Positions 24,859 through 33,641 of a stretch of 64,000 bases of DNA are shown here, one piece after another; within the stretch, counting starts at the first letter, position 1; each line of letters begins with the position of its first letter. The DNA is from Arthrobacter sp. SLBN-112. Its GTDB lineage: Bacteria; Actinomycetota; Actinomycetes; Actinomycetales; Micrococcaceae. A program made the translations under genes and the position numbers. The notes beneath the pieces were generated by a model. The model saw nothing but the letters and a program-made list of their open reading frames with translations, searched no databases and was not told the DNA's origin. The stretch covers positions 2,480,001-2,544,000 of the forward strand of contig NZ_VFMU01000001.1 in the NCBI RefSeq assembly GCF_006715225.1, written 5' to 3'.

Positions 24859-25296
24859 TCAGCCGGCGGGCTGGGTCAGCGACCGGCGGGACTGTGGGCG
24901 CGCTGCGGGGTCGGCGTGGCGGTGCACCAGTTTCCAGTACCCTTCCTCGCGGCGGAAGATGCTGGTCACGCGAAGCGCGAACTCCTCGGTGGCGGCTGCC
25001 CCGTCCAGCCGTGCCCGGAAGTGCTCGGTTTCCACCAGGTAGGCGGTGTCGCGGGCCGTGTAAGAGGTGACGGTATCGAAGCCCAGCATCTCGCCGTCGC
25101 GGAACTGCCGGGCAGCTTGGTCCAGCCGGGCCTCCACCTGCGCCCAGCCGCGGGCTATGCCGCCGAACGGATTGGCCAGGGTGACGTCGTCAAGGCGGGA
25201 GTAGAGCTCCTTGATGGGCCCCGGGTTGCCCTGGGTGATTTCGGGAACCGCCTGGTGGTAGCGGTCCACTTCTTCCTGGAAACTTGGTGCGAGCAT
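24859..25296 (-). CDS. NTF2-like/SnoaL-like protein (nuclear transport factor 2 family)
   Basis: This is a 145-residue protein with a predicted alpha+beta cone fold: an N-terminal helix (FQEEVDRYHQAV), GGIARGWAQVEARLDQAARQF in the middle, and a terminal EEGYWKLVHRHAD strand. This pattern is typical of calcium/calmodulin-kinase association or SnoaL-like domains that bind small hydrophobic ligands. No catalytic residue set can be defined. It lies 18 bp after the carboxylase alpha-subunit gene and may be read through from it. Confidence 0.75.
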   Translation of the reverse strand: MLAPSFQEEVDRYHQAVPEITQGNPGPIKELYSRLDDVTLANPFGGIARGWAQVEARLDQAARQFRDGEMLGFDTVTSYTARDTAYLVETEHFRARLDGAAATEEFALRVTSIFRREEGYWKLVHRHADPAARPQSRRSLTQPAG

Positions 25297-25314
25297 GGCT
25301 GCCTGGACTGCTTT

Positions 25315-27126
<1,812 letters not shown>

Positions 27127-27179
27127 GGCGTCTCCTTCTTTCCTTCAGGGAGCCTAGCGCGGTTTTGGAGGTTCCGCCG

Positions 27180-27234
27180 ATATTACTTGCGGAATCCGCG
27201 TGTAAAGCGGCCTTCCTTTGTAGGGAAGCTACAA
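27180..27234 (-). promoter_or_regulatory. Carboxylase alpha-subunit promoter with TTGTAG-N5-CTACAA operator
   Basis: A perfect 6-bp inverted repeat, TTGTAG-GGAAG-CTACAA (27218-27234 on the plus strand), sits upstream of a possible promoter TTTACA (27206-27201) and TAATAT (27185-27180) on the minus strand. The same motif, with one spacer base changed, occurs at 37330-37344 before the beta-subunit gene. A second possible -10 (TAGGCT, 27156-27151) is nearer the start. Confidence 0.55.
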
Positions 27235-27255
27235 GCTGTGCGGAAAGGGAGGGTT

Positions 27256-27900
27256 TTACCGGGGCGGCCAGAGGTCCGTGATGCGCACGTTGGCGGACGC
27301 CAGCAGGCCGCGCAGGGTGGAGACCGACAGGCCGACGACGGCGTGCGGGTCGCCGTCGACCTTCCGGATGAAGGCCCCGCCCAGGCCGTCGATGGTGAAG
27401 GAACCCGCACAGTGGAGCGGTTCACCGGTGGCGATGTAGGCGTCGATCTCTGCCGGGTCCATCTCCAGGAAGGAAACCTCGGCTGAGGCGACCGCGCCCA
27501 CCGTGGCGCCCGAGCCGCGGCGGCCGCTGCCGTCGTCGTCCGTGTCCCTGCAGTCCACCAGCCAGTGCCCAGTGTGCAGCACCCCCGCACTGCCGCTCAT
27601 CCGGAGCATCCGCTCGCGGGCCACGTCGGCGGTGTAGGGCTTGCCGTGCGCCTCGCCGTCGAACTCGAAGACCGAGTCGCAGCCCAGCACCAGGGCGCCG
27701 TCCGCTTCCGGCAGGGCCGCCACGGCCTCGGCCTTGGCGCGGGCCAGCAGCAGCGCGGTGTCGTGCGGGTCCGTGACGCCGTAGTGCGCCTGCACGGCTG
27801 CTTCGTCGACGTCGGACACCAGCACGGTGTGCCGGATGCCGGCCTCGGCCAGGAGCTTGGTGCGGGCGGGGGACTGGGAGGCGAGGATCAGATGGAGCAC
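27256..27900 (-). CDS. maf: Maf-family nucleoside triphosphate pyrophosphatase
   Basis: This 214-residue protein hydrolyses non-canonical or methylated NTPs to NMPs, cleaning nucleotide pools. The Maf motifs are visible: ILASQSPARTKLL at the N-terminus, the VLGCDSVFEFDGE catalytic segment near residue 72, and FIRKVDGDPHAVVGLSVSTLRGLL near the C-terminus. A polar insertion rich in Asp/Gly/Arg (CRDTDDDGSGRRGSGATVG, about 112-130) is common in actinobacterial copies. It lies 9 bp after the MMPL gene and is often found next to the acyl-CoA carboxylase genes in this group. Confidence 0.93.
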   Translation of the reverse strand: MLHLILASQSPARTKLLAEAGIRHTVLVSDVDEAAVQAHYGVTDPHDTALLLARAKAEAVAALPEADGALVLGCDSVFEFDGEAHGKPYTADVARERMLRMSGSAGVLHTGHWLVDCRDTDDDGSGRRGSGATVGAVASAEVSFLEMDPAEIDAYIATGEPLHCAGSFTIDGLGGAFIRKVDGDPHAVVGLSVSTLRGLLASANVRITDLWPPR

Positions 27901-27909
27901 CGCTTCAGC

Positions 27910-30432
27910 CTAGTGGACCAGCTCGCCGGAGACCGGTGCCGCCTGGCCACGGTTCAGCTTGGCGCCCTCCACGTCCACGTCCGGCAGGATCCGGTCCAGC
28001 CACCGCGGCAGCCACCAGGACTTCGCGCCGAGCAGGTACATCACGGCCGGAACGATGGTCATGCGGACCACGAAGGCGTCGAACAGGACGCCGAACGCCA
28101 TGGCAAAGCCCAGCGGCCGCACCATGGTGAGGTGGCTGAAGATGAAGCCGGAGAACACGCTGACCATGATGATCGCGGCGGCGGTGACCACGGCGGCCGC
28201 GTGCCGGAAGCCAACCCGGACCGCTTCCTTGGCGGATGATCCGTGCATGTACGCCTCCCGCATGCCGGAGGCGATGAACACCTGGTAGTCCATGGCCAGG
28301 CCGAACAGCACGCCGATCAGGATGATGGGCAGGAAGCTGAGCACCGCGCCGGGGTTGGCCACGTCGAAGACGTTCCCCAACCAGCCCCACTGGTACACGG
28401 CAACCACGGCGCCGAAGGCGGCTGACAGGGACAGCAGGAAGCCGCCCGTGGCCAGCAGCGGGACCACGATGGAGCGGAACACCAGCAGCAGGAGGATCAG
28501 GGAAAGCCCGACGACGATCGCCAGGTAGGGCGGCAGGGCGTCACCGAGCTTGGTGGAGACGTCCACGTTGCCGGCGGTCTGCCCCGTCAGTCCCATGGCC
28601 ACGTTGTAGTCATCCTTGATCTGGCCGTTGAGCCCCCGCAGCTCGGAAACCACCTTGACGGTGCTGGCACTTGCCGGGCCTTCCTTGGGGATGACCTGGA
28701 AAACGGCGGTCCGACGGTCTTCGCTGAGGGCCACCGGCACGGCAGCCACCACGTTGTCCACGGCGCGGAGCTTGTCCGCGATGTCGTACTGCAGCTTCTG
28801 CGCCTGGGCTGCGTCCAGGTTCGCCGGGAACTCACCGACGGCCACGATGGGTCCCGTGACGCCTTCTCCGAAGCTGCGCGCGGTCAGGTCATAGGCCTGG
28901 TAGGCCTCGGACTCCACGGGCTCGGAGCCGCCGTCGGGCAGGGCCAGCTGCAGCTGGGTGGCGGGAAGGGCCAGCGTGCCGAGCAGGAGGACGCCGGCAA
29001 TAAGTGCCACCCACGGGTGCCGGGTGACCAGGCCGCCCCATCCGCGGGTGCTGCGTTCGCGGTCGGTCGCCTGGTCCGCGGCTTCGTGGCCGGGTTCGGC
29101 GTTGTGCGCCTCCGACTTGGCCCAGGCACGCTTGGAGACGATGCGCCGTCCGATCAGGGACAGCATGGCGGGAGTCAGGGTGATGGCCACGAGGACTGCC
29201 ACTGCCACGGTTCCAGCTGCCGCAAGGCCCATGACGGTGAGGAACGGCAGTCCGGGGACCACCAGGGCGGCCAGGGCAATGACGACGGTCAGGCCGGCGA
29301 ACACCACAGCGTTGCCGGAGGTACCGTTGGCCCGGGCCACGGACTCTTCAGGGTCCATGCCGGCGAGGAGCTGGGTCCGGTGCCGGTTAACGATGAACAG
29401 GGAGTAGTCGATGCCGACGGCGAGGCCCAGCATGAGGGCCAGCATGGGGGAGATGGAGCTCATGTCGAACAGGCCGGAGAGGGCGAACGTGATGCCCACG
29501 CCCACGCCGACGCCGATGATGGCCATCAGCAGCGGCAGCCCGGCGGCGATCAGCGTGCCCAGCATCAGGATGAGGACCAGCGCTGCAACGGCGATGCCGA
29601 CGATTTCCGCGGTGCCGAACAGGGCTGAGATGTCCTCGGTGATTTCCTTGCTGGCCAGTGCAGTGACGCCGGCCGAGGAGGTTTCATGGGCGATCTCCTG
29701 CACGTGCTTGCGCACGGCCGGGGTCAGTCCGTTGATGGAGGTGTTGAACTGCACCTGTGCCACGGCAGCCTTGTTGTCTTCGGACACAAAGCGGATGGCC
29801 GATGCCCCCTGGGCCTGGCGCTTGCCCAGTTCCAGCTTGGCCTTGTTGGCGGCCAGTTCCTGGGTGCCGGCGTCAAGCTTGGCCTGGCCCTGCGCGAGTG
29901 CTGCCTTCTGCTGGCCCAGCTGGGCTTCAATCAGTGCTGCCGGCGCTCCGGCGGCGGTGAGCTGCTGCTCGGCTACGGCCAGCTGTGCCTTGCCGGCGTC
30001 AAGCTGGGCGCGGGAGGCGTCCAGCTGCGCCTGGCCTGCTGCCAGCTGCTGTTCACCGTCGGTGATGGCCTTGCCGGCCTGGTCCACCTGTGCCTGGGTG
30101 GCGAACGGGTCCACCGTGCCGCGGACCTCGGGGAGGGTCTGGAGTTTCTTCAGCGCATCCGTCACGGCAGCCCTGCTCCCGGCCGTGAAGCCGCCGTCGG
30201 GGGCCTCGAAAACGATCGTGGCGCTGCCGCCGGAGGCCGAGGGCAGCTCCTGCTTGAGCTTGTCCGCGATCCGCTGGGTTTCAGTCCCGGGAATCTGGAA
30301 GTTGTTGGACGGGGTGCCGTGGAATGCCGCGGCCGATCCGCCTACAGCCACCAGCACGGCAAGCCACAGGGAGATGACAAGCCAGCGCCGGCGGTAGGAG
30401 AACGTGCCGAGGCGGTAGAGGAGGAGTGCCAT
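27910..30432 (-). CDS. MMPL/RND-type membrane exporter
   Basis: This 840-residue protein has 12 predicted membrane segments in two halves and MMPL motifs such as GIDYSLFIVNRHRTQL near residue 340 and GLAMDYQVFIASGMREAY near 725. The first extracellular loop (about residues 120-230) contains heptad-like repeats of the QLDAGKA type, predicting a long coiled coil. Mycobacterial MmpL proteins export lipids or siderophores by proton-motive force. The substrate here is unknown. A TetR gene 18 bp upstream on the same strand probably represses the operon, a common arrangement for drug or lipid exporters. Confidence 0.9.
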   Translation of the reverse strand: MALLLYRLGTFSYRRRWLVISLWLAVLVAVGGSAAAFHGTPSNNFQIPGTETQRIADKLKQELPSASGGSATIVFEAPDGGFTAGSRAAVTDALKKLQTLPEVRGTVDPFATQAQVDQAGKAITDGEQQLAAGQAQLDASRAQLDAGKAQLAVAEQQLTAAGAPAALIEAQLGQQKAALAQGQAKLDAGTQELAANKAKLELGKRQAQGASAIRFVSEDNKAAVAQVQFNTSINGLTPAVRKHVQEIAHETSSAGVTALASKEITEDISALFGTAEIVGIAVAALVLILMLGTLIAAGLPLLMAIIGVGVGVGITFALSGLFDMSSISPMLALMLGLAVGIDYSLFIVNRHRTQLLAGMDPEESVARANGTSGNAVVFAGLTVVIALAALVVPGLPFLTVMGLAAAGTVAVAVLVAITLTPAMLSLIGRRIVSKRAWAKSEAHNAEPGHEAADQATDRERSTRGWGGLVTRHPWVALIAGVLLLGTLALPATQLQLALPDGGSEPVESEAYQAYDLTARSFGEGVTGPIVAVGEFPANLDAAQAQKLQYDIADKLRAVDNVVAAVPVALSEDRRTAVFQVIPKEGPASASTVKVVSELRGLNGQIKDDYNVAMGLTGQTAGNVDVSTKLGDALPPYLAIVVGLSLILLLLVFRSIVVPLLATGGFLLSLSAAFGAVVAVYQWGWLGNVFDVANPGAVLSFLPIILIGVLFGLAMDYQVFIASGMREAYMHGSSAKEAVRVGFRHAAAVVTAAAIIMVSVFSGFIFSHLTMVRPLGFAMAFGVLFDAFVVRMTIVPAVMYLLGAKSWWLPRWLDRILPDVDVEGAKLNRGQAAPVSGELVH

Positions 30433-30450
30433 GCGGGTGTACCGATCTGA

Positions 30451-31128
30451 TCAGGAGGAACGGGTGGCGGATGGTGGAGCGGGGGTGTTGAAGCCTGTGG
30501 CCAGCAGGGCCATGGCATCGATGAGCAGTTGGCGGAGCTCTGCCAGGGATGCGGGTGTCAGGTCCGGACCACGCCGGCTGAACCACACCTCCATAGCGGC
30601 TTTTCCGCAGGAGATGATGGAGCCGGCCAGTGCGTGGATGTACAGCTCGTCCTGCGCCCCGGGGGTTCCGGCGAGGCGCTCGCGGGCGACGGTGAAGACC
30701 TGCGTCCGGCAGTGGTCCCACGCCTCAAGCTCGGTGTGCGACATCAGCGGGCTCTGCTGGGTCAGCGTGAAGAGTTCTGCCAGCGGGGCCACGGCCTTCG
30801 GGTCGGCCAGGGCCACCAAAGCGGCTTGTGCGGACTCCAGCATTGGTTCGTCCACCGGACGCAGGCGCAGTTGTTTGATCGCATTGTCCAGGAAGCCGTG
30901 GACGATGGACGCCAGGGCAGCGTCGGTGCTGCTGAAGTAGTTGAAGAAGGTGCGGCGCGAAATCCCCGCGGCGTCGGCGATGTCCTCGACGGTGAAGTTT
31001 CCCGGCCCTTTGGACCGCAGCAGTCCCAGCGCGGCGTCGGTGATCGCCTGCCGGGTGGCTGCCTTGTTCAGCTCGCGCCGGGTAGGGGCTGCAGTTTCGG
31101 TGCCCGGCTGCGGGCGGGGTTCGGTCAC
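30451..31128 (-). CDS. TetR-family transcriptional regulator
   Basis: This 225-residue regulator has its N-terminal helix-turn-helix at about residues 24-70 (AITDAALGLLRSKGPGNFTVEDIADAAGISRRTFFNYFSS) and a helical ligand domain after. It starts with GTG 31128. TAGTGT lies 6 nt upstream with no Shine-Dalgarno, giving a leaderless mRNA. A 14-bp inverted repeat directly upstream (31142-31155) is a likely self-operator. The regulator precedes the MMPL exporter, which it probably controls. The inducing ligand is not evident. Confidence 0.92.
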   Translation of the reverse strand: MTEPRPQPGTETAAPTRRELNKAATRQAITDAALGLLRSKGPGNFTVEDIADAAGISRRTFFNYFSSTDAALASIVHGFLDNAIKQLRLRPVDEPMLESAQAALVALADPKAVAPLAELFTLTQQSPLMSHTELEAWDHCRTQVFTVARERLAGTPGAQDELYIHALAGSIISCGKAAMEVWFSRRGPDLTPASLAELRQLLIDAMALLATGFNTPAPPSATRSS

Positions 31129-31134
31129 GCTCTT

Positions 31135-31155
31135 ACACTATGTGCAAGTTTGCAC
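31135..31155. promoter_or_regulatory. TetR/MMPL promoter with GTGCAA-N2-TTGCAC operator
   Basis: On the minus strand the -10 TAGTGT (31140-31135) is preceded by a perfect inverted repeat GTGCAA-GT-TTGCAC (31142-31155) and, further up, TTGCAT as a possible -35 with 18-bp spacing. The palindrome covers the spacer, as expected for TetR autorepression. The region also lies upstream of the divergent secreted-protein gene. Confidence 0.6.
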
Positions 31156-31210
31156 TCGATGCAACTTTAATTCACAGGAGAACGAAAGGTTCCCGACAGC
31201 CTCTCCTGAA

Positions 31211-31275
31211 GTGCCGTGGCGATGCTTGGTATGTCTCGCCACGAGGCACATCACCAGCAGCCGTCAGACGACGGC
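31211..31275 (+). promoter_or_regulatory. Structured 5' leader of the secreted protein gene
   Basis: A 12-bp stem with a 2-nt bulge is formed by GTGCCGTGGCGA (31211-31222) and TCGCCACGAGGCAC (31236-31249). A second stem GCCGTC-AGAC-GACGGC (31260-31275) ends just before the CAGGAG ribosome site. It could be a regulatory leader. It matches no riboswitch class I can name. Confidence 0.4.
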
Positions 31276-31293
31276 TCGATCAGGAGACATGAT

Positions 31294-31857
31294 ATGAACC
31301 CCACGAAAAAGATGACCCTGGGCATGTCGGGGGCAGCGCTGGCGCTTGCTGCCGGCATCGGTTTCGCCGGCATGGCCTCAGCGACCACCACCACGCCCAG
31401 CCCCTCACCGAGCGCAAGCTCCAGCGCATCGACTGATGGAAGCACGGGCACGGCCCCTGACGGCATGGGACGCCACGGCGGCCGGGGCGGCCACGGCATG
31501 GTGCAGGCTTCGGCCCTCGCTGCCAAGCTTGGCGTGGACGAAACCAAAGTGAGCGACGTGCTGAAGGCCTTCCGCGATGCCAACAAGCCCACCACGCGGC
31601 CTGCTGACGGCCAGAAGCCCGATCCGGCCACCCGCGACGCGGCCCTTGCCAAGGCCCTGGCTGATTCGCTGGGAATCGACGAGGCCAAGGTGACCCAGGC
31701 CCTGGAGGAGCTTCGCACCGAGGCCCAGGCTGAACGCGCCGCCGGGCTGAAGACGCGCCTGGACCAGGCTGTCACCGACGGCAAGCTGACCCAGGCCGAG
31801 GCCGACGCCGTTACCAAGGCGGTCCAAAACGGGATCATCGGAGGTGGCGGCCGCTGA
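31294..31857 (+). CDS. Secreted helical protein of unknown function
   Basis: This 187-residue protein has a Sec signal peptide (MNPTKKMTLGMSGAALALAAGIGFAGMASA, cleavage near residue 30), then a Thr/Ser/Pro-rich linker, a GRHGGRGGHG stretch, and two similar helical repeats, LAAKLGVDETKVSDVLKAFR and LADSLGIDEAKVTQALEELR, followed by LDQAVTDGKLTQAEADAV. Such repeats occur in many actinobacterial exported proteins of unknown role. The start ATG 31294 was chosen because AGGAG is 8 bp upstream and the signal peptide begins there. It is divergent from the TetR gene. Confidence 0.82.
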   Translation: MNPTKKMTLGMSGAALALAAGIGFAGMASATTTTPSPSPSASSSASTDGSTGTAPDGMGRHGGRGGHGMVQASALAAKLGVDETKVSDVLKAFRDANKPTTRPADGQKPDPATRDAALAKALADSLGIDEAKVTQALEELRTEAQAERAAGLKTRLDQAVTDGKLTQAEADAVTKAVQNGIIGGGGR

Positions 31858-31897
31858 CCTGAGCCGGCGGTTGACGGGTATTTGATCACTTAAAGCA

Positions 31898-31933
31898 GGA
31901 ACGTCCCCGGGAGAATCTCCCGGGGACGTTTCC
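31898..31933. terminator. Bidirectional terminator
   Basis: GGAACGTCCCCGGGAGA pairs with its complement to form a stem of at least 13 bp ending in ACGTTTCC on the plus strand. It lies between the convergent secreted-protein gene and the symporter gene. Confidence 0.85.
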
Positions 31934-31947
31934 TATGGCGGCGCTGA

Positions 31948-33390
31948 TTAGGCCTTGGCATCCTGCAGTTCGCGGGGTGCGGCGTCTGCGCTGATGCCGT
32001 CAGTGGCGGTTTCGCCGCCGGCAGCGTCGCTGTCATCCACGAACGGGGTGCCGTTGCGGGGTGCGTTGTACAGCGACTCGTCCAGGATGCCCTGGCGCTT
32101 TGCCACGATGGTGGGAACCAGGGCCTGGCCGGCCACGTTCACGGCGGTGCGGCCCATGTCCAGGATGGGGTCAATGGCCAGCAGGAGTCCGACGCCGGCC
32201 AGCGGCAGTCCCAGCGTGGAGAGCGTCAGGGTGAGCATCACCACGGCGCCGGTGGTGCCGGCGGTTGCGGCCGAACCCAGCACGGAGACCAGGGCGATCA
32301 GCAGGTACTGGCTGAAGTCCAGGTGGATGCCGAAGAACTGGGCCACGAAGATCGCCGAGATTGCCGGGTAGATCGCGGCGCAGCCGTCCATCTTGGTGGT
32401 GGCACCCAGCGGCACGGCGAAGGAGGCGTAGGCGCGGGGGACGCCCAGGCTGCGTTCGGTCACGCGCTGGGTCAGCGGCAGGGTCCCCACGGAGGAGCGG
32501 GACACGAAGGCCAGTTGGACGGCAGGCCATACTCCGGAGAAGTACTGCTTGATGGACAGGCCGTGACTGCGGACCAGGATGGGGTAGACCACGAACAGCA
32601 CCAGGACCAGGCCGGCATAGATGGCCACCGTGAACTTGCCCAGCGAGCCGATGGTGTCCCAGCCATAGACCGCCACGGCGTTGCCGATGAGGCCAACGGT
32701 GCCCAGCGGTGCGATGCGGATGATCCACCAGAGGACCTTCTGGATCACGGCAAGGGCCGAGGCGTTGAGGTTCAGGAACGGCTCCGCGGCCTTGCCGACC
32801 TTGAGTGCGGCGACGCCCACGGCGATGGCGATCACGAGGATCTGCAGGACGTTGAAGCTGATGGAGGTGGTGACGGCGCCGGACTCGGCGACGGTGGAGC
32901 TGGCACCGAGGCCCAGGAAGTTCTTGGGGAAGAGGCCCACGAGGAAGGCCCACCAGTCACCGGACTTGCCGGTGTACTTGGCGTCCCCGCTGATGCCGGT
33001 GTTGGCGCCGGGCTGCAGCAGCACGCCCAGGCCGATGCCGATCAGCACGGCGATCAGGGACGTGATGGCGAACCAAAGCAGCGTGTTCCAGGCCAGCCGG
33101 GCGGCGTTGGACACCTGGCGCAGGTTGGAGATGGAGCTGACGACGGCGGTGAAGATCAGCGGGACCACGGCAGTCTGCAGCAGCGACACATAGCTGGAGC
33201 CGATGGTCTGCAGGGTGGCGCCGAGGGCGTTGGGGTTGGTCTTGGTGCTGCCGGTGTACTTTGCCAGCAGGCCGAGGCCCAGGCCCACAATGAGGGCGGC
33301 GATGATCTGGAAGCCGAACGAGCCCGCCCACTTGGGCAGCTGGAATCCGGTCTTCCCTGCGGGGGACGGGGTGCTTGTCTGAGTGCTCAC
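31948..33390 (-). CDS. Dicarboxylate/amino acid:cation symporter (DAACS family)
   Basis: This 480-residue transporter of the GltP/DctA/SstT fold has eight membrane helices and two re-entrant loops. Motifs include the serine-rich SRSSVGTLPLTQR loop near residue 293, ATTKMDGCAAIYPAISAIF near 330, and the C-terminal ILDMGRTAVNVAGQ, which carries substrate/Na+-binding residues. It imports glutamate, aspartate or C4-dicarboxylates with Na+ or H+. The C-terminal tail (about 440-480) is polar and Ala/Asp-rich. It starts with GTG 33390, with TAGCTT 6 nt upstream and no Shine-Dalgarno, so it is probably leaderless. Confidence 0.92.
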   Translation of the reverse strand: MSTQTSTPSPAGKTGFQLPKWAGSFGFQIIAALIVGLGLGLLAKYTGSTKTNPNALGATLQTIGSSYVSLLQTAVVPLIFTAVVSSISNLRQVSNAARLAWNTLLWFAITSLIAVLIGIGLGVLLQPGANTGISGDAKYTGKSGDWWAFLVGLFPKNFLGLGASSTVAESGAVTTSISFNVLQILVIAIAVGVAALKVGKAAEPFLNLNASALAVIQKVLWWIIRIAPLGTVGLIGNAVAVYGWDTIGSLGKFTVAIYAGLVLVLFVVYPILVRSHGLSIKQYFSGVWPAVQLAFVSRSSVGTLPLTQRVTERSLGVPRAYASFAVPLGATTKMDGCAAIYPAISAIFVAQFFGIHLDFSQYLLIALVSVLGSAATAGTTGAVVMLTLTLSTLGLPLAGVGLLLAIDPILDMGRTAVNVAGQALVPTIVAKRQGILDESLYNAPRNGTPFVDDSDAAGGETATDGISADAAPRELQDAKA

Positions 33391-33402
33391 CAGAACAAGC
33401 TA
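33391..33402 (-). promoter_or_regulatory. Leaderless-type -10 for the DAACS symporter
   Basis: On the minus strand TAGCTT (33402-33397) is followed by 6 nt and GTG 33390. Confidence 0.5.
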
Positions 33403-33552
33403 GACCCCCAGCCAATACCACGTCGAAAGAACATTGAGAAATATTACGCGTCAACGTTCACGGCAGGATCTGGAAAACCCCGGAAATCCAAGGCCGGAGC
33501 GGCTTGTGTTACATATTCCCGGCGCAGTTGTGCTTAATGTCTCGTGCTGGAA

Positions 33553-33640
33553 GGGGCGGGAGGGCGGCATCCGGCAGCGCGCGTCAAAGCGAGGTACGAG
33601 CAGCGCGCCGAGGATGTTGCCCTCCCGCCCCGAAGGGGCG
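33553..33640 (-). terminator. Long stem-loop with nested short hairpin after the DUF885 gene
   Basis: GGGGCGGGAGGGC (33553-33565) is perfectly complementary to 33619-33631, and the pairing extends inward about 7 bp with two G-T pairs. The right arm also forms a tight CGCCCC-GAA-GGGGCG hairpin with 33635-33640. On the minus strand this begins directly after the DUF885 stop (33642), so it is probably a terminator. The two structures exclude each other. Confidence 0.5.
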
Positions 33641-33641
33641 A

